From: Flavobacterium aurantiibacter
GTDB taxonomy: Bacteria > Bacteroidota > Bacteroidia > Flavobacteriales > Flavobacteriaceae
NCBI RefSeq assembly: GCF_002251775.1
Contig: NZ_NOXX01000185.1
Span: 638-32,913 of the forward strand
Reading direction: 5' to 3'
Length of the DNA: 32,276 nt
Shown here: positions 25,390 through 32,276 of the stretch, in pieces
Numbering within the stretch: the first letter of the stretch is position 1
Layout: each line of letters begins with the position of its first letter
Made by a program: the position numbers and the translations under genes
The notes under the pieces: generated by a model
What the model was told of the DNA's origin: nothing
Database searches by the model: none
The model's input: the letters and a program-made list of their open reading frames with translations, nothing else

Positions 25390-25454
25390 AAATCCTTCTT
25401 TTTTTTGAGTTTGTCTTGTTGAATTTCCACCAAATCAGAGCGTTTCGGTAGATA

Positions 25455-25481
25455 TGTTCAGGTGAACAAATATGTGAACAA
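25455..25481. promoter_or_regulatory. Inverted and direct TGAACA motifs upstream of dnaA
   Basis: TGTTCA (25455-25460) and TGAACA (25463-25468) form a palindrome with a 2-base spacer; a further TGAACA at 25475-25480 lies 12 bases on in the same orientation. On the minus strand the last copy reads TTGTTCACA, two mismatches from the DnaA box TTATCCACA, and the middle one reads TTGTTCACC. A near-match -7 element CATATTTG (minus strand, 25474-25467) overlaps the motifs. Autoregulation by DnaA or control by another regulator is possible. Confidence 0.4.
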
Positions 25482-25577
25482 AAATCTTTAAAAAAAAATA
25501 ATTTGGGGATTGAATTTTTGAAAAAATAGTTGTAAGATGTGCTCGTTTAACACCGTAAAAATTCATTTCAAAAATAC

Positions 25578-25988
25578 ATGAAATCACACCAATATGAAAC
25601 TAGAATTCGCTATGCCGAAACCGATCAAATGGGCGTTGTATACCACGGAAATTATGCCGTGTTTTTTGAGATAGGTCGTGTGGAATGGTTGAGATCACTG
25701 GGGATTTCGTATAAATGGATGGAAGACAACGGAATTATGTTGCCCGTTGTTTCGCTGACAATGAACTACAAAAAACCGGCGCGTTACGACGACGAAATTA
25801 CCGTCACAACTTTTTTTGAAAGTCTCTCAAATGTCAAGATTGAGTTTTCTTACGAAATTCGAAATGAGTCAAACGACTTATTAACAACAGGTTCGTCAAT
25901 TTTGGTGTTTGTAGATAAATTAACCGGCCGCCCCACACAACCGCCTTCGTACATTCTCGAAAAGTTAGCTAATTTCAGTGAGTCTTAA
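25578..25988 (+). CDS. YbgC/FadM-type acyl-CoA thioesterase
   Basis: A 136-residue hotdog-fold thioesterase. The signature RYAETDQMGVVYHGNYAVFFEIGRVEWLR includes the active-site Asp16 and His23 region of the 4-hydroxybenzoyl-CoA thioesterase/YbgC family. It hydrolyses acyl-CoA thioesters in the cytoplasm; the chain preference cannot be told. It is divergent from dnaA and its last 24 bases overlap the convergent YigZ gene. Confidence 0.93.
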   Translation: MKSHQYETRIRYAETDQMGVVYHGNYAVFFEIGRVEWLRSLGISYKWMEDNGIMLPVVSLTMNYKKPARYDDEITVTTFFESLSNVKIEFSYEIRNESNDLLTTGSSILVFVDKLTGRPTQPPSYILEKLANFSES

Positions 25989-26567
25989 TACGTGATTGTG
26001 CTCAGAAAAGCTCGTGCGTAAGGATTCGACAGCGGCAACTTTAATTGAAAATTCGATAGAAATTTCAGTTCCTGCACTTTTATCGATGATTTCTCCTTGA
26101 ACTTTTTTAAGCAAACGAAATATTGCGGCTTCTTGTCCGTACGGTCCTGAAATCTGAAACTGCACTTTTGGTTCGAATTTTTCAAGAACGGCTTCAGCTA
26201 TGGTTAAGCGTGCCGATTCGCGATAAGCCGAAATTAAACCACCTGTGCCCAATTTCACACCGCCAAAAAAACGTACAACCACACACAAAACATTAATTAA
26301 ATCGGCCGACAACAATTGTCCGTAAATGGGTTGTCCCGCTGTTCCTGAAGGTTCGCCGTCGTCGGATGCGCGATAAATCAAGTTTTCGTTCGTTCCGCGT
26401 AAGCGAAAAGCATAGCAATAATGATTGGCCCCTGGAAATTGATTTTTTACTTCAGCGATTCGCTCTTTTAATTGATTTTCAGATTCTAACGGAATTAAGA
26501 AGCCGTAAAACTTACTATTTTTCTCTTTGTAAAGAACCGCGGTAACTGCTTCCGAAATTGTATTCAA
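25965..26567 (-). CDS. YigZ/IMPACT family protein
   Basis: A 200-residue protein with the UPF0029/IMPACT signature: ASDDGEPSGTAGQPI (about 67-81) followed by VVVRFFGGVKLGTGGLISAYRESA. The C-terminal part is the DUF1949-like ferredoxin-fold domain. Bacterial members have been linked to translation or ribosome control, but the activity is not settled. It is the third gene of a minus-strand run after ribD and the HAD gene, 11 bases behind the latter. Confidence 0.92.
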   Translation of the reverse strand: MNTISEAVTAVLYKEKNSKFYGFLIPLESENQLKERIAEVKNQFPGANHYCYAFRLRGTNENLIYRASDDGEPSGTAGQPIYGQLLSADLINVLCVVVRFFGGVKLGTGGLISAYRESARLTIAEAVLEKFEPKVQFQISGPYGQEAAIFRLLKKVQGEIIDKSAGTEISIEFSIKVAAVESLRTSFSEHNHVLRLTEIS

Positions 26568-26578
26568 GTAGTGTTAGA

Positions 26579-27181
26579 TTAAAGAATTCCTTTATCGTAC
26601 AAATTCATAATCGATTCTTTGCCAACTTGTAAGTTCCAAACCTGTAAACCTAATTGTGCCGCAGCATCCGTATTTTCTTTCTTATCATCAATAAAAAGCG
26701 TGCGTTCTGCAATTAAATCGTGTTTGCGCAGTATAGTGAGATAAACTTGTGGATCTGGTTTTCGCATACCCATTTCATGGCTGTAGTATACTTTCTCAAA
26801 GCACTGATAGAAGGCACTGGCAAACGATGCGCCCACTTCTTCTTCAAAAGCTTCCATGTGAATAATGTCGGTATTGGTGAGCAAAAACAATTTGTATTTG
26901 CTTTTGAGCATTTGCAGTAATTCCAATCGTTCAAGAGGGAAGTCTCCAATGAGCGTATTCCAAGCTGCTTTTATGGTTTCGATGGATTGTGTAGGAATAA
27001 AACTCTGAATTCCAGACAAAAAGGCATTCTCTGTGATTTTCCCGCGTTCAAAAGCATCGTTTAGTTCAAGAAGCTGCTCGTTGGGTTTCTCCAGTCCGAT
27101 TTTACGAAATGCTTCCAACGATTCGGCTTTGTTCAAATCGATTAAAACATCTCCAAAATCAAAAATAATTGCTTGTATCAT
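26579..27181 (-). CDS. HAD-family phosphatase (YihX-like)
   Basis: A 200-residue haloacid-dehalogenase superfamily hydrolase. Motif I is IIFDFGDVLIDLN with nucleophile Asp8; the usual second Asp two residues on is Gly, as in YihX-type sugar-phosphate phosphatases. Motif II is LLTNTD, motif III is GMRKPDPQVY and motif IV is LFIDDKKENTDAA. A helical cap lies between about 18 and 85. The substrate is unknown; being beside ribD it might be the missing dephosphorylation step of riboflavin synthesis, which HAD enzymes carry out, but this is only context. It overlaps ribD by 23 bases. Confidence 0.9.
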   Translation of the reverse strand: MIQAIIFDFGDVLIDLNKAESLEAFRKIGLEKPNEQLLELNDAFERGKITENAFLSGIQSFIPTQSIETIKAAWNTLIGDFPLERLELLQMLKSKYKLFLLTNTDIIHMEAFEEEVGASFASAFYQCFEKVYYSHEMGMRKPDPQVYLTILRKHDLIAERTLFIDDKKENTDAAAQLGLQVWNLQVGKESIMNLYDKGIL

Positions 27182-28175
27182 TTGGTCTAATGGTTAATAG
27201 CTTGTCTGTGCTCGCTCCAACTGCCTCTACTTTTGCATCGCTTTTATCGAATTGAGGTGCCAAAAGTCCGTTTCCAAAATATGACGCGCTTTTAAAAATC
27301 CGAACTTCGTCAAAAAGCTTTAGTGCTATAAATTGTTCTAAAACCTGTTTTCCACCTTCTACAATTAGCGATTGAACGTTTTGTTCTTTCAAATAAGTTA
27401 GCAATTCAGCGATCCAATTTTCGCGCGAGACCAAATCATGATCGATTCGAATCGTAGGCGCGGCATCATCAAATATAAAATTTTTAGTCGGAATTTTATG
27501 TTCAAAATCGAGCAGTAGTCGCAACGGATTATTTCCTTTCCACATACGTGCCGTTAAGCTCGGATTGTCGATTAATGCGGTGCGAGTCCCCACTAGTATG
27601 CTTTGTTCTTCGGTACGCATTTTATGCAAAAACTGTTTGCTAAGCTTATTGCTTACTGGAAAATTTGGTTGGTTTGGATCGGCAGTCATAAATCCGTCGG
27701 CACTTTCTGCCCATTTTAAAATGATGTAAGGCCGACCTTTCGCATGAAAAGTAAAAAAACGACGGTTTATCTCTTGGCATTCCGCTTCCAAAACGCCAAC
27801 CGTAACTGCAACGCCTGCGTCTTTTAGACGTGCAATTCCGCTGCCATTAACCAAACTATGGTAATCGATCGTTCCAATAACGACTCGTTTCACGCGATGT
27901 TCTAAAATCAGATCGCAGCAAGGTGGGGTTTTTCCGTGGTGATTGCACGGTTCTAAATTTACGTAAAGTGTACTTTCAGCAAGAAGCTCTTTGTTTTTAA
28001 CGGCTCGTATGGCGTGAACTTCGGCGTGAGGCGTACCCGCTTTCCGATGCCAACCTTCGCCAATAATACAGTTGTTATGTACCACAACGCTGCCTACCAA
28101 AGGATTCGGGTAGGTGGTTCCCAAGCCTTTTTTTGCTAATTCCAAGCAGCGAAGCATGTAAACTTTATCGTTCAT
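27159..28175 (-). CDS. ribD: Bifunctional riboflavin biosynthesis protein RibD
   Basis: This protein performs deamination and then reduction of the pyrimidine intermediate in riboflavin synthesis. The N-terminal deaminase has the zinc site His50-Ala-Glu52 (TPHAEVHAIRAV) and PCNHHGKTPPC (Cys77, Cys86). The C-terminal reductase domain (from about 145) has RPYIILKWAESADGFM, SILVGTRTALIDNPSLTAR and SLIVEGGKQVLEQF. The 338 residues are slightly fewer than the usual 350-370. It heads a run with the HAD phosphatase and YigZ genes, and is divergent from prmC across 49 bases. Confidence 0.96.
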   Translation of the reverse strand: MNDKVYMLRCLELAKKGLGTTYPNPLVGSVVVHNNCIIGEGWHRKAGTPHAEVHAIRAVKNKELLAESTLYVNLEPCNHHGKTPPCCDLILEHRVKRVVIGTIDYHSLVNGSGIARLKDAGVAVTVGVLEAECQEINRRFFTFHAKGRPYIILKWAESADGFMTADPNQPNFPVSNKLSKQFLHKMRTEEQSILVGTRTALIDNPSLTARMWKGNNPLRLLLDFEHKIPTKNFIFDDAAPTIRIDHDLVSRENWIAELLTYLKEQNVQSLIVEGGKQVLEQFIALKLFDEVRIFKSASYFGNGLLAPQFDKSDAKVEAVGASTDKLLTIRPNDTSNYF

Positions 28176-28179
28176 ATCG

Positions 28180-28187
28180 CAAATGTA
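28180..28187 (-). promoter_or_regulatory. -7 promoter element of ribD, suggesting a leaderless transcript
   Basis: On the minus strand TACATTTG (28187-28180) fits TAnnTTTG and ends four bases before the ribD ATG (28175). Transcription would start at or next to the start codon, as for dapF. No -33 match is seen. Confidence 0.45.
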
Positions 28188-28224
28188 AGTTTACGATTAG
28201 ATATTTTCGCAGATATTTTTTCAA

Positions 28225-29067
28225 ATGGAAACAAGTCTGCAACATTTTCGCAAAAGCTTCATCGGGAATTTCCCAGATGCTCAAGAAGCCGACACGTTCT
28301 TTTTTATGTTGTTGGAAGCTTACGCAGAATTGACGAAAGCGCAGTTTTTTGCAGAACCCGATCGCGAACTTTCTGATGAAATTGTGCACCAATTTAACGC
28401 TGCCAAAGTACGGTTGTTGCAGCACGAACCGATTCAGTATGTTTTGGGTTACGAGTGGTTTTACGGACGAAAATTCCATGTTAATCCGCATGTGTTGATT
28501 CCGCGACCTGAAACCGAAGAATTGGTGGATTGGATTGTAGAAGAGTATCAAAATCGAGGCAATTTGAAGGTTATTGACTTGTGCACAGGTTCGGGTTGTA
28601 TTGCGATAAGTTTAGCGCTTTCGCTGAAGGGAACCGTCTTTGCAATCGATATTTCTGCCGAAGCATTGGCTGTGGCCGAAAAAAATGCACAATTTTTGGA
28701 TGCGGCAACCAATTTTATTTTGGCAGATGTTTTGGGAACGGAATTACCTAAGGATTTATTCGACGTAATTGTGAGTAATCCGCCGTATGTAAGGGAAGCT
28801 GAAAAAGATGAGATGCAAGCCAATGTTTTAGATTACGAACCGCATTTAGCTTTGTTTGTGACCAATGATGACCCGCTGCTGTTTTACAGACGCATTTTGG
28901 AATATGCTCAGAAAAGCTTGAAGCCAGAAGGCAGTTTGTACTTCGAGATTAATCAGTATTTGGAAAAACCGATGCGTGAATTGGCGGTCCAATACAACTT
29001 TTACGGACTAACCACACGAACAGATTTTCGTGGAAATGTTCGTATGCTTAAGCTTACTCGTACCTAA
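28225..29067 (+). CDS. prmC: Peptide chain release factor N5-glutamine methyltransferase
   Basis: This enzyme methylates the glutamine of the GGQ motif in release factors, using SAM. The 280-residue protein has an N-terminal helical domain, then QYVLGYEWFYGRKFHVNPHVLIPRPETEELV, SAM motif I VIDLCTGSGCIAISLAL (about 116-132) and the catalytic SNPPYV (NPPY at 185-188). Length is standard. It stands alone on the plus strand, and its last 14 bases overlap the convergent ABC permease gene. Confidence 0.95.
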   Translation: METSLQHFRKSFIGNFPDAQEADTFFFMLLEAYAELTKAQFFAEPDRELSDEIVHQFNAAKVRLLQHEPIQYVLGYEWFYGRKFHVNPHVLIPRPETEELVDWIVEEYQNRGNLKVIDLCTGSGCIAISLALSLKGTVFAIDISAEALAVAEKNAQFLDAATNFILADVLGTELPKDLFDVIVSNPPYVREAEKDEMQANVLDYEPHLALFVTNDDPLLFYRRILEYAQKSLKPEGSLYFEINQYLEKPMRELAVQYNFYGLTTRTDFRGNVRMLKLTRT

Positions 29068-30295
29068 GCGCTTCGATGGGATCGAGATTAGATGCCTTAA
29101 TAGCGGGATATGAACCGGAAACAACTGCTACGATAAAGCTCACGATAAATGCCCAAATGATGGCCATCCACGGAATTACAAATGAAAAACTAAGTGCAGC
29201 CGAAATCCCCCAACCAATTAAGAGACCGATTATAACTCCAACTAATCCGCCGATTTGTCCGATAAGCAGTGTTTCAATAAAAAACTGAAAAGCAACCGTT
29301 CTTTTGTTTGCCCCTAAGGCTTTTCGGACACCAATTTCTCGTGTGCGTTCAGTTACTGAAACGATCATGATATTCATTAAAGCTATAGAAGATCCAAAAA
29401 TGGTTATCACGCTAATTACTACGGCAGCAATATCGAGATAACCCGTAATGTCTTGAATTCGTTTGATGAGGTCGTCGCTGCGTTCGATTCCAAAATTGTC
29501 TTCTTCCACTGGGCTTAGTTTTCGCACTTGTCGCATGGTAACTACGGCATGATCTACGGCGGCGTTCAGCAGTTTGTTATCGCCAACTTTTACGCTCAAG
29601 TCGAAATTAATATTTGGTTCCGTGTACATGGATCGCGCTACTTGAATTGGAATGATTACGCGCAAATCTTGCGAATTTCCGAAAGTAGAACCTTCTTCTT
29701 TCAAAACACCAATGACTTTAAATTTGGTTCCGCGAATGGCAATTTCTTTTCCAAGCGGCGGAATATCTTTGAATAGGCCTTTAAGAAAATCGCTTCCCAA
29801 TATGCAAAAGCGGGTATTATTTGAGATATCGAACGTATTGAAATTTCGACCTTGCGTGAGTTCGAGACCTGCATTGGATAAGAAATTCTCGTCGGCACCA
29901 ACAACTGATATTTCTGGATCGGTTTTGGCAGAACCGCTGCGTACTTCGGCTTTGGTTGTTGCGGTAAACGATAGGGAAGTAGTGGTTGAAGGATAATCGT
30001 ACCGACTTACGAAAGCACGTGCTTGGGTGTAATCGATGGTTGGATTGGGTTTCCAGATTTCGTTACTGCCGCCGCGACGCGTAACTTGCGTGTATTGATT
30101 GATGTTAAATGTGTTCGAACCCATCGATGCAAAATTTCCAGTAAGCGTATTTTCTAGTGCGGCAACTACGGTTAATATACCAACAAGTGCCATAATACCA
30201 ATGGCCATAATGAGCACCGTTAATGTGGTACGAAGTATTTGCGACCTGATGGCGCCTCGGGCAATTTTTACGTTTTCGCGAAAGAGTTTAAACAT
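29054..30295 (-). CDS. MacB/FtsX-family ABC transporter permease
   Basis: A 413-residue permease with the MacB layout: a first membrane helix at about 18-45 (TLTVLIMAIGIMALVGILTVVAALE), a large periplasmic domain (about 46-280), then three membrane helices in the FtsX domain (around 288-312, 335-362 and 372-395) with TERTREIGVRKALGA between them. It ends ASNLDPIEALRYE, the usual tail. Such permeases pair with a MacB-type ATPase and act in mechanotransmission, peptide or lipoprotein export. The ATPase and any adaptor are not encoded here. It is divergent from hisS. Confidence 0.93.
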   Translation of the reverse strand: MFKLFRENVKIARGAIRSQILRTTLTVLIMAIGIMALVGILTVVAALENTLTGNFASMGSNTFNINQYTQVTRRGGSNEIWKPNPTIDYTQARAFVSRYDYPSTTTSLSFTATTKAEVRSGSAKTDPEISVVGADENFLSNAGLELTQGRNFNTFDISNNTRFCILGSDFLKGLFKDIPPLGKEIAIRGTKFKVIGVLKEEGSTFGNSQDLRVIIPIQVARSMYTEPNINFDLSVKVGDNKLLNAAVDHAVVTMRQVRKLSPVEEDNFGIERSDDLIKRIQDITGYLDIAAVVISVITIFGSSIALMNIMIVSVTERTREIGVRKALGANKRTVAFQFFIETLLIGQIGGLVGVIIGLLIGWGISAALSFSFVIPWMAIIWAFIVSFIVAVVSGSYPAIKASNLDPIEALRYE

Positions 30296-30396
30296 ATTTG
30301 TTTAGTTGTTTGAAGCGACAATTTGTTACAGTGCTTTCCGAAAAAAGTTCGAACAACAGGCTATTTTGTTAGATATTTGCAACTTCAATTTAAGCT

Positions 30397-31752
30397 ATGA
30401 AGACTAAAGCTGCTACAGCAAAAGGAACGCGCGATTTCAATGCATTGGAAATTGCACGCCGCAATTACATCACCGGAGTTATTAAATCGGTTTTTGAAAA
30501 GTACGGATTTTCGCCCATTGAAACGCCCACATTTGAAAATAGTGAAACGCTTATGGGAAAGTACGGCGAGGAAGGCGATCGATTGATTTTCAAAATTTTG
30601 AACTCGGGTGATTTTTTGAAGGACGTTCCTGCGGATTTGTTGCACGAGAAACAATCTTTAAAAGTTACCAAGCATATTTCTGAAAAAGCGCTTCGTTACG
30701 ACCTAACAGTTCCGTTTGCGCGTTATGTGGTACAGCACAGAAATGAGATAGAATTGCCGTTTAAGCGGTATCAGATTCAGCCGGTATGGCGTGCAGATCG
30801 GCCGCAGAAAGGGCGTTTTAGAGAGTTTTATCAATGCGACGCCGATGTGGTGGGAAGTAAGAGTTTGTGGCAGGAAGTTGAATTAGTTGAAATTTATGCT
30901 GAGGTTTTTCAGCGTTTGGAACTAAACGGAACAACGATTAAAATTAACAATCGTAAAATTTTGGCAGGAATCGCTGAATTGATTGGCGCTGCCGATCGGT
31001 TGGTGGAATTTACCGTAGTTCTCGATAAACTCGATAAGATAGGCGAGGACGGTGTGATTGCCGAATTAAAAGAGCGTGGATTTGAGCAGGCCAGTATCGA
31101 TGCCGCTTTACCGATCATTCGGCTTACGGGTAGTTTTGAAGAGAAACTGCAGCATTTGGATGTGCTTTTTGCTGATATCGCTATAGGGAAAGAAGGCGTT
31201 TCGGAGATTCGAACTATTTTAAATCGGGTTGATTTGAACGCATTTCCAGCGGTTGCATTGGGTTTAGATTTAACATTGGCTCGCGGCTTAAATTACTACA
31301 CGGGTACTATCATGGAAGTGGCTGCGCCTGCTGAGGTGGGCATTGGTTCGATTGGTGGAGCAGGTCGCTACGATGATTTAACCGGGATTTTCGGCATGCC
31401 GGGCATTAGCGGTGTTGGACTTTCGTTTGGATTGGATCGGATTTATTTGGCCCTAGAGGCATTAAATTTGTTTTCGGATTCGTTGAATGGAACGCCGGAG
31501 TTTTTGGTTTTGAATTACGGCGTGCAAGAAGCGGAGTATGCGATGCAGGTTTGCAGAAGATTGCGTAAGTCGGGAAAAACAGTCGATTTTTATCCGGATG
31601 CGGCGAAAATTCAGAAGCAATTGCAGTATGCCTCAAAACGCGGATTTGCTAAGGTTGTTTTATGTGGAAGTTCGGAGATGGAGAAGCAAGAGGTTTCCAT
31701 TAAAGACATGAACAGTGGGACGCAAGTTCAGGTTTCGATTTTGGATTTGTAA
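30397..31752 (+). CDS. hisS: Histidine--tRNA ligase
   Basis: A class II aminoacyl-tRNA synthetase that charges tRNA-His. The 451-residue protein has AKGTRDFNALE at the N-terminus, motif 1 around FSPIETPTFENSETL, motif 2 in RADRPQKGRFREFYQCDADVVG, the histidine-binding LARGLNYYTGTIME, and motif 3 in GVGLSFGLDRIYLAL. The C-terminal anticodon-binding domain runs from about 355 to the end. It is complete and transcribed alone, with no clear terminator right behind it. Confidence 0.97.
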   Translation: MKTKAATAKGTRDFNALEIARRNYITGVIKSVFEKYGFSPIETPTFENSETLMGKYGEEGDRLIFKILNSGDFLKDVPADLLHEKQSLKVTKHISEKALRYDLTVPFARYVVQHRNEIELPFKRYQIQPVWRADRPQKGRFREFYQCDADVVGSKSLWQEVELVEIYAEVFQRLELNGTTIKINNRKILAGIAELIGAADRLVEFTVVLDKLDKIGEDGVIAELKERGFEQASIDAALPIIRLTGSFEEKLQHLDVLFADIAIGKEGVSEIRTILNRVDLNAFPAVALGLDLTLARGLNYYTGTIMEVAAPAEVGIGSIGGAGRYDDLTGIFGMPGISGVGLSFGLDRIYLALEALNLFSDSLNGTPEFLVLNYGVQEAEYAMQVCRRLRKSGKTVDFYPDAAKIQKQLQYASKRGFAKVVLCGSSEMEKQEVSIKDMNSGTQVQVSILDL

Positions 31753-31763
31753 GAAATTGTTTT

Positions 31764-31976
31764 TCAGACGATTTGTTGAATAATTGCCGTTTTTTCAAAG
31801 ACGTATTTCGCGCGAACGGGTGCAGTGATATCCTTTTTGGCGTTACGTTTTTTCCAGTATCGTTTAGCCAAAAAGATAAAACGGAACACGTGACGGCAGA
31901 GCAGGAACGTGGCGCAGCGATGATTTGTATTGCCGGCGCGCCCAAATAAAGGTAAGTCTGCAAAAAAATCTGCTTT
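31764..31976. repeat. Region open on both strands; probable dispersed repeat or gene remnant
   Basis: The minus-strand frame 31976-31764 is open for 70 codons and looks protein-like (HVFRFIFLAKRYWKKRNAKK, then FEKTAIIQQIV before the stop) but has no ATG; its only plausible starts are GTG or TTG well inside. The same codon register on the plus strand is open too, from the end of hisS to the stop at 31947-31949 (DKTEHVTAEQERGAAMICIA). No known domain is recognised in either. It is locally richer in G and C than the DNA on its right. It could be a decayed gene or one copy of a family of intergenic repeats; no single coding call is supported. Confidence 0.4.
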
Positions 31977-32012
31977 TTAGTTGAATTTAAAAAATTATAC
32001 TTCGAGATAATT

Positions 32013-32050
32013 CAACAAAAAAGCGACTCGGTTGGGAGTCGCTTTTGTTG
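32013..32050 (-). terminator. Intrinsic terminator behind the T9SS fragment
   Basis: AAAAGCGACT (32019-32028) pairs perfectly with AGTCGCTTTT (32037-32046) around an 8-base loop, and outer CAAC/GTTG adds pairs. On the minus strand the 3' arm runs into six Ts, so it suits the minus-strand fragment that ends at 32066; in the other direction there are four Ts. Confidence 0.85.
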
Positions 32051-32065
32051 GGGTGATTTTAATTT

Positions 32066-32257
32066 TTACCGTTTTACAAATTTCAGCACTTGTTGTTCGT
32101 TGCCGTTTTTGAGGGTGGCAATGTAAGTTCCGGCGGTAAGTCCGGATAGGTTTATAGTTTCGTTGTTGGATTGGATTTTTGTGTTTTTTACAACCCGTCC
32201 GCTGAGGTCGAAAATTGAAATTGTAGTGTTTTCGCTAAGTACACGACAAAAATTGTA
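32066..32257 (-). pseudogene. T9SS type A C-terminal sorting domain fragment
   Basis: On the minus strand 63 codons encode the end of a T9SS cargo protein: SIFDLSGRVVKNTKI, then INLSGLTAGTYIATLKNG and the basic end VLKFVKR, the standard type A sorting domain that directs secretion and surface attachment. The frame is closed by a TAA at 32258-32260, and neither other frame continues it (the frame shifted by one meets a TAG inside TACTTAGCG). The cargo body is therefore missing. Either the gene is broken, or the last bases of the window are a misassembled contig end. A good terminator stands behind the fragment. Confidence 0.75.
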
Positions 32258-32276
32258 TTAAATTAATTTCCAGCTT

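Noticed and set aside
31700-31963. Minus-strand frame of 87 codons overlapping the hisS end
   Set aside because: It overlaps hisS antisense and has a less protein-like sequence than the two other frames in the same stretch; no start signal was seen.
1-32276. CRISPR array, tRNA/rRNA genes, insertion sequence or prophage
   Set aside because: No regularly spaced repeats, cloverleaf-type sequences, transposase, integrase or phage structural motifs were found in any gap or gene.

Overview
The window looks like chromosomal DNA of a member of the Flavobacteriaceae (Bacteroidota), probably Flavobacterium or a close relative. The evidence is: a giant-adhesin C-terminus of gliding-motility type followed by a PorP/SprF protein and OmpA proteins; a type IX secretion (T9SS) sorting tail ending in KFVKR; promoters of the Bacteroidota type (-7 TAnnTTTG); few strong Shine-Dalgarno sequences; and an AT-rich background. 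Both ends look like assembly breaks. The left end lies inside a repeat-rich adhesin and the right end just outside a T9SS sorting-domain fragment.

Layout. 1-6501 (+): the end of a DUF11-repeat adhesin, a PorP/SprF outer-membrane protein, and two tandem paralogous TPR/beta-propeller/OmpA proteins, resembling the sprB-sprF-ompA arrangement of gliding flavobacteria. 6607-10924 (+): two periplasmic SurA/PpiC-type prolyl isomerases and a MoxR AAA+ ATPase, closed by a terminator. 11100-13367 (+): aconitase with its own promoter and terminator. 13481-14992 (-): an AT-rich pair of unfamiliar secreted proteins, one of them a two-lobed aspartic protease. 14993-15669: intergenic DNA with a GC-rich, highly structured, repeat-like element. 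15731-17179 (-): a long-form GAPDH with a perfect-armed palindrome over its promoter. 17303-18688 (-): a DegP/HtrA protease.

18803-22046 (+): dapF, a GNAT acetyltransferase, mltG and a DUF2279 protein, tightly packed and concerned largely with the cell wall. 22143-22757 (+): a small lytic-transglycosylase-like protein. 22764-25389 (-): dnaA, a low-molecular-weight tyrosine phosphatase and an RsmI-like methyltransferase, with overlapping ends. 25578-25988 (+): a thioesterase. 25965-28175 (-): ribD, a HAD phosphatase and a YigZ/IMPACT protein. 28225-29067 (+): prmC. 29054-30295 (-): a MacB/FtsX-type ABC permease. 30397-31752 (+): hisS. After hisS lies a stretch open on both strands that looks like a dispersed repeat or gene remnant, then a terminator and a broken T9SS sorting-domain fragment.

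Most genes are ordinary housekeeping genes. The items worth a second look are the structured GC-rich element at 15480-15661, the LacI-type palindrome in front of gap, the secreted aspartic protease pair, the doubly open region behind hisS, the duplicated OmpA genes in the adhesin cluster, and the inverted and direct TGAACA motifs in front of dnaA. No tRNA, rRNA, CRISPR array, transposase or phage gene was seen.
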